From Desulfurispira natronophila (GTDB lineage Bacteria; Chrysiogenota; Chrysiogenetes; Chrysiogenales; Chrysiogenaceae), in the NCBI RefSeq assembly GCF_014203025.1, contig NZ_JACHID010000004.1, forward strand, positions 124,001 to 188,000: a DNA stretch of 64,000 nt, read 5' to 3'. Positions 63,093 to 64,000 of this stretch are shown one piece after another (position 1 is the first letter of the stretch; each line of letters begins with the position of its first letter). Below the pieces are notes generated by a model that saw nothing but the letters and a program-made list of their open reading frames with translations, searched no databases and was not told where the DNA came from. The translations under genes were made by a program, and so were the position numbers.

Positions 63093-64000
63093 TCAGCGGT
63101 TTTTGAGGTTGCACATACCATCAAGGGCAGCGATGCGATAGCCTTCGCTGAAAGTGGGAGTGTTGAAAACCATAGCGGGAAACTCATCTACGCGTTTTCG
63201 CCCCATAATTGCCAGGTAGCCGGTGTGAATAATTTCAGTAGCAGAGGTGCCAATAATATGCACTCCCAGCAGCTCGCCAGTCTCCTGGTGGAAATTGAGC
63301 TTCACCATTCCCTGCAGATCGTTGGAGATAATTCCGCGGGGCATTTGGCCAAAGCGCGCTCGACCACTGGCGTGTTGGTACCCCTTGGCTTCGCACTCCT
63401 GTGAGGTCTTGCCCACCATGCTGATTTCCGGAATGGTGTAGACGCCAAAGGGGAAGAGTTCCGGGAAGGGGGACGTGGGAATGCGAAAGGCGTGTCGCAC
63501 CGCCATCTGGCCTTGCAAGGCACTGGTGCTCGCCAGACTGGGCCAGCCGATAACGTCTCCCACAGCAAAAATGTTGGGTGTTGCTGTCTGGTACAGATTG
63601 TTGACGGGAATATATCCCCAGTCGTTAAGACTCAGGTTGGCGTTGGCCAGATCCAGTGTTTCTGTGTTGGCAGTGCGGCCCAGAGCGTAGAGCACCAAAT
63701 CGGCATGGTAGGCTCCGGTATCCGTCTGTACTACACCCTCATCTCCTTCTCGACGTATGGCGGTAATGTTCTGGCCGGGGACAAATTCCACGCCATTTTC
63801 TGCCATAATCTCTGTGAGCAGTTGACAAACCTCATCGTCGAGAAACTGCAAGGGGCGCTCATTGCGATCCAGCAGTTGCACCTGGGTTCCCAGGGCAGCA
63901 AAGATAGTGGCGTATTCAGTGCCAATAACACCGCCACCCACAACAATCATCTTTTTGGGAATGCGCCCCGCTCGTAACAAGCCAGTGCTTTCAAATATAA
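63093..64000 (-). CDS. sthA: Soluble pyridine nucleotide transhydrogenase, C-terminal part (runs off the right edge)
   Basis: The frame is open to the window edge, giving the last ~302 residues of an SthA-like flavoprotein that exchanges reducing equivalents between NADPH and NAD. Visible are the NAD-binding fold (KMIVVGGGVIGTEYATIFAALG), the FAD-side FAVGDVIGWPSLAS, and the dimer domain ending GTSATEIIHTGYLAI. The N-terminal FAD domain lies outside. Within this class, SthA fits better than lipoamide dehydrogenase or glutathione reductase. Confidence 0.85.
   Translation of the reverse strand, partial: IFESTGLLRAGRIPKKMIVVGGGVIGTEYATIFAALGTQVQLLDRNERPLQFLDDEVCQLLTEIMAENGVEFVPGQNITAIRREGDEGVVQTDTGAYHADLVLYALGRTANTETLDLANANLSLNDWGYIPVNNLYQTATPNIFAVGDVIGWPSLASTSALQGQMAVRHAFRIPTSPFPELFPFGVYTIPEISMVGKTSQECEAKGYQHASGRARFGQMPRGIISNDLQGMVKLNFHQETGELLGVHIIGTSATEIIHTGYLAIMGRKRVDEFPAMVFNTPTFSEGYRIAALDGMCNLKNR

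Noticed and set aside
1-64000. tRNA, rRNA, CRISPR arrays, insertion sequences, phage genes
   Set aside because: I looked at the gaps and at repeat structure by eye and saw none; a tRNAscan or repeat-finder run would settle this.

Overview
The window is a gene-dense bacterial chromosome segment with many 1-8 nt gaps and 4-nt ATGA overlaps. It comes from a Gram-negative organism: there is LPS-heptose synthesis (GmhB), a Lol lipoprotein-sorting system, a MltC-type lipoprotein and an outer-membrane barrel protein. It encodes part of a molybdenum nitrogenase system (nifENX, fdxB, nifZ, draT/draG, nifB, nifA, nifV), acetate metabolism (pta-ackA), ThyX-type thymidylate synthesis and HD-GYP signalling. 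This suggests a facultatively or strictly anaerobic diazotroph. Gene content mixes deltaproteobacteria-like and gammaproteobacteria-like families, so a deltaproteobacterium or a deep lineage such as Chrysiogenota (Desulfurispirillum-like) would fit. That placement is inference only. I saw no rRNA, tRNA, CRISPR array, IS element or phage gene.

Layout. 1-9.7 kb (mostly minus strand): thyX, rpmE, rho, lolD-lolC, ackA, pta, a DUF523/DUF1722 protein and a TPR protein with a HEPN-like C-terminus. 9.9-16.6 kb (plus): secA, a DUF2628 membrane protein, the overlapping chain gmhB-nnr-ridA, and an EcsC-family protein. 16.6-28.7 kb (minus): a large CHASE/PAS histidine kinase, a ClC-CBS channel/transporter, a short ComEC, a TPR protein, rlmN, greA-xseA and an HD-GYP protein. 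A candidate small RNA lies on the plus strand between rlmN and greA.

28.9-38.9 kb is the nitrogen-fixation island. nifE-nifN-nifX (minus) and fdxB-nifZ (plus) diverge from a 341-nt control region. That region holds two consensus sigma-54 promoters and two exact NifA upstream activator sequences. draT and draG diverge nearly back to back and encode the ADP-ribosylation switch for dinitrogenase reductase. nifB, a Mop/TOBE-like molybdate-binding protein, nifA and nifV follow behind a third sigma-54 promoter, so NifA probably feeds back on its own operon. NifB, NifEN, NifX and NifV together make and carry the FeMo-cofactor precursor and homocitrate. The structural genes nifHDK are not in this window.

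38.9-64 kb is mostly housekeeping: a split kinase/phosphotransferase pair, trmB, mltC, htpG (with a CIRCE-like HrcA operator), a radical SAM protein, PHP and HAD phosphatases, ptsP, queA, pfkA, truA, recN, nadK, ispF, an RhlB-like helicase and the C-terminal part of sthA. Two small sets of uncharacterised envelope genes stand out: a lipoprotein/anchored/periplasmic trio (45.4-47.7 kb) and a FecR-domain protein overlapping a TPR/beta-barrel protein (55.1-57.6 kb). A compact structured element of unknown identity lies upstream of htpG.
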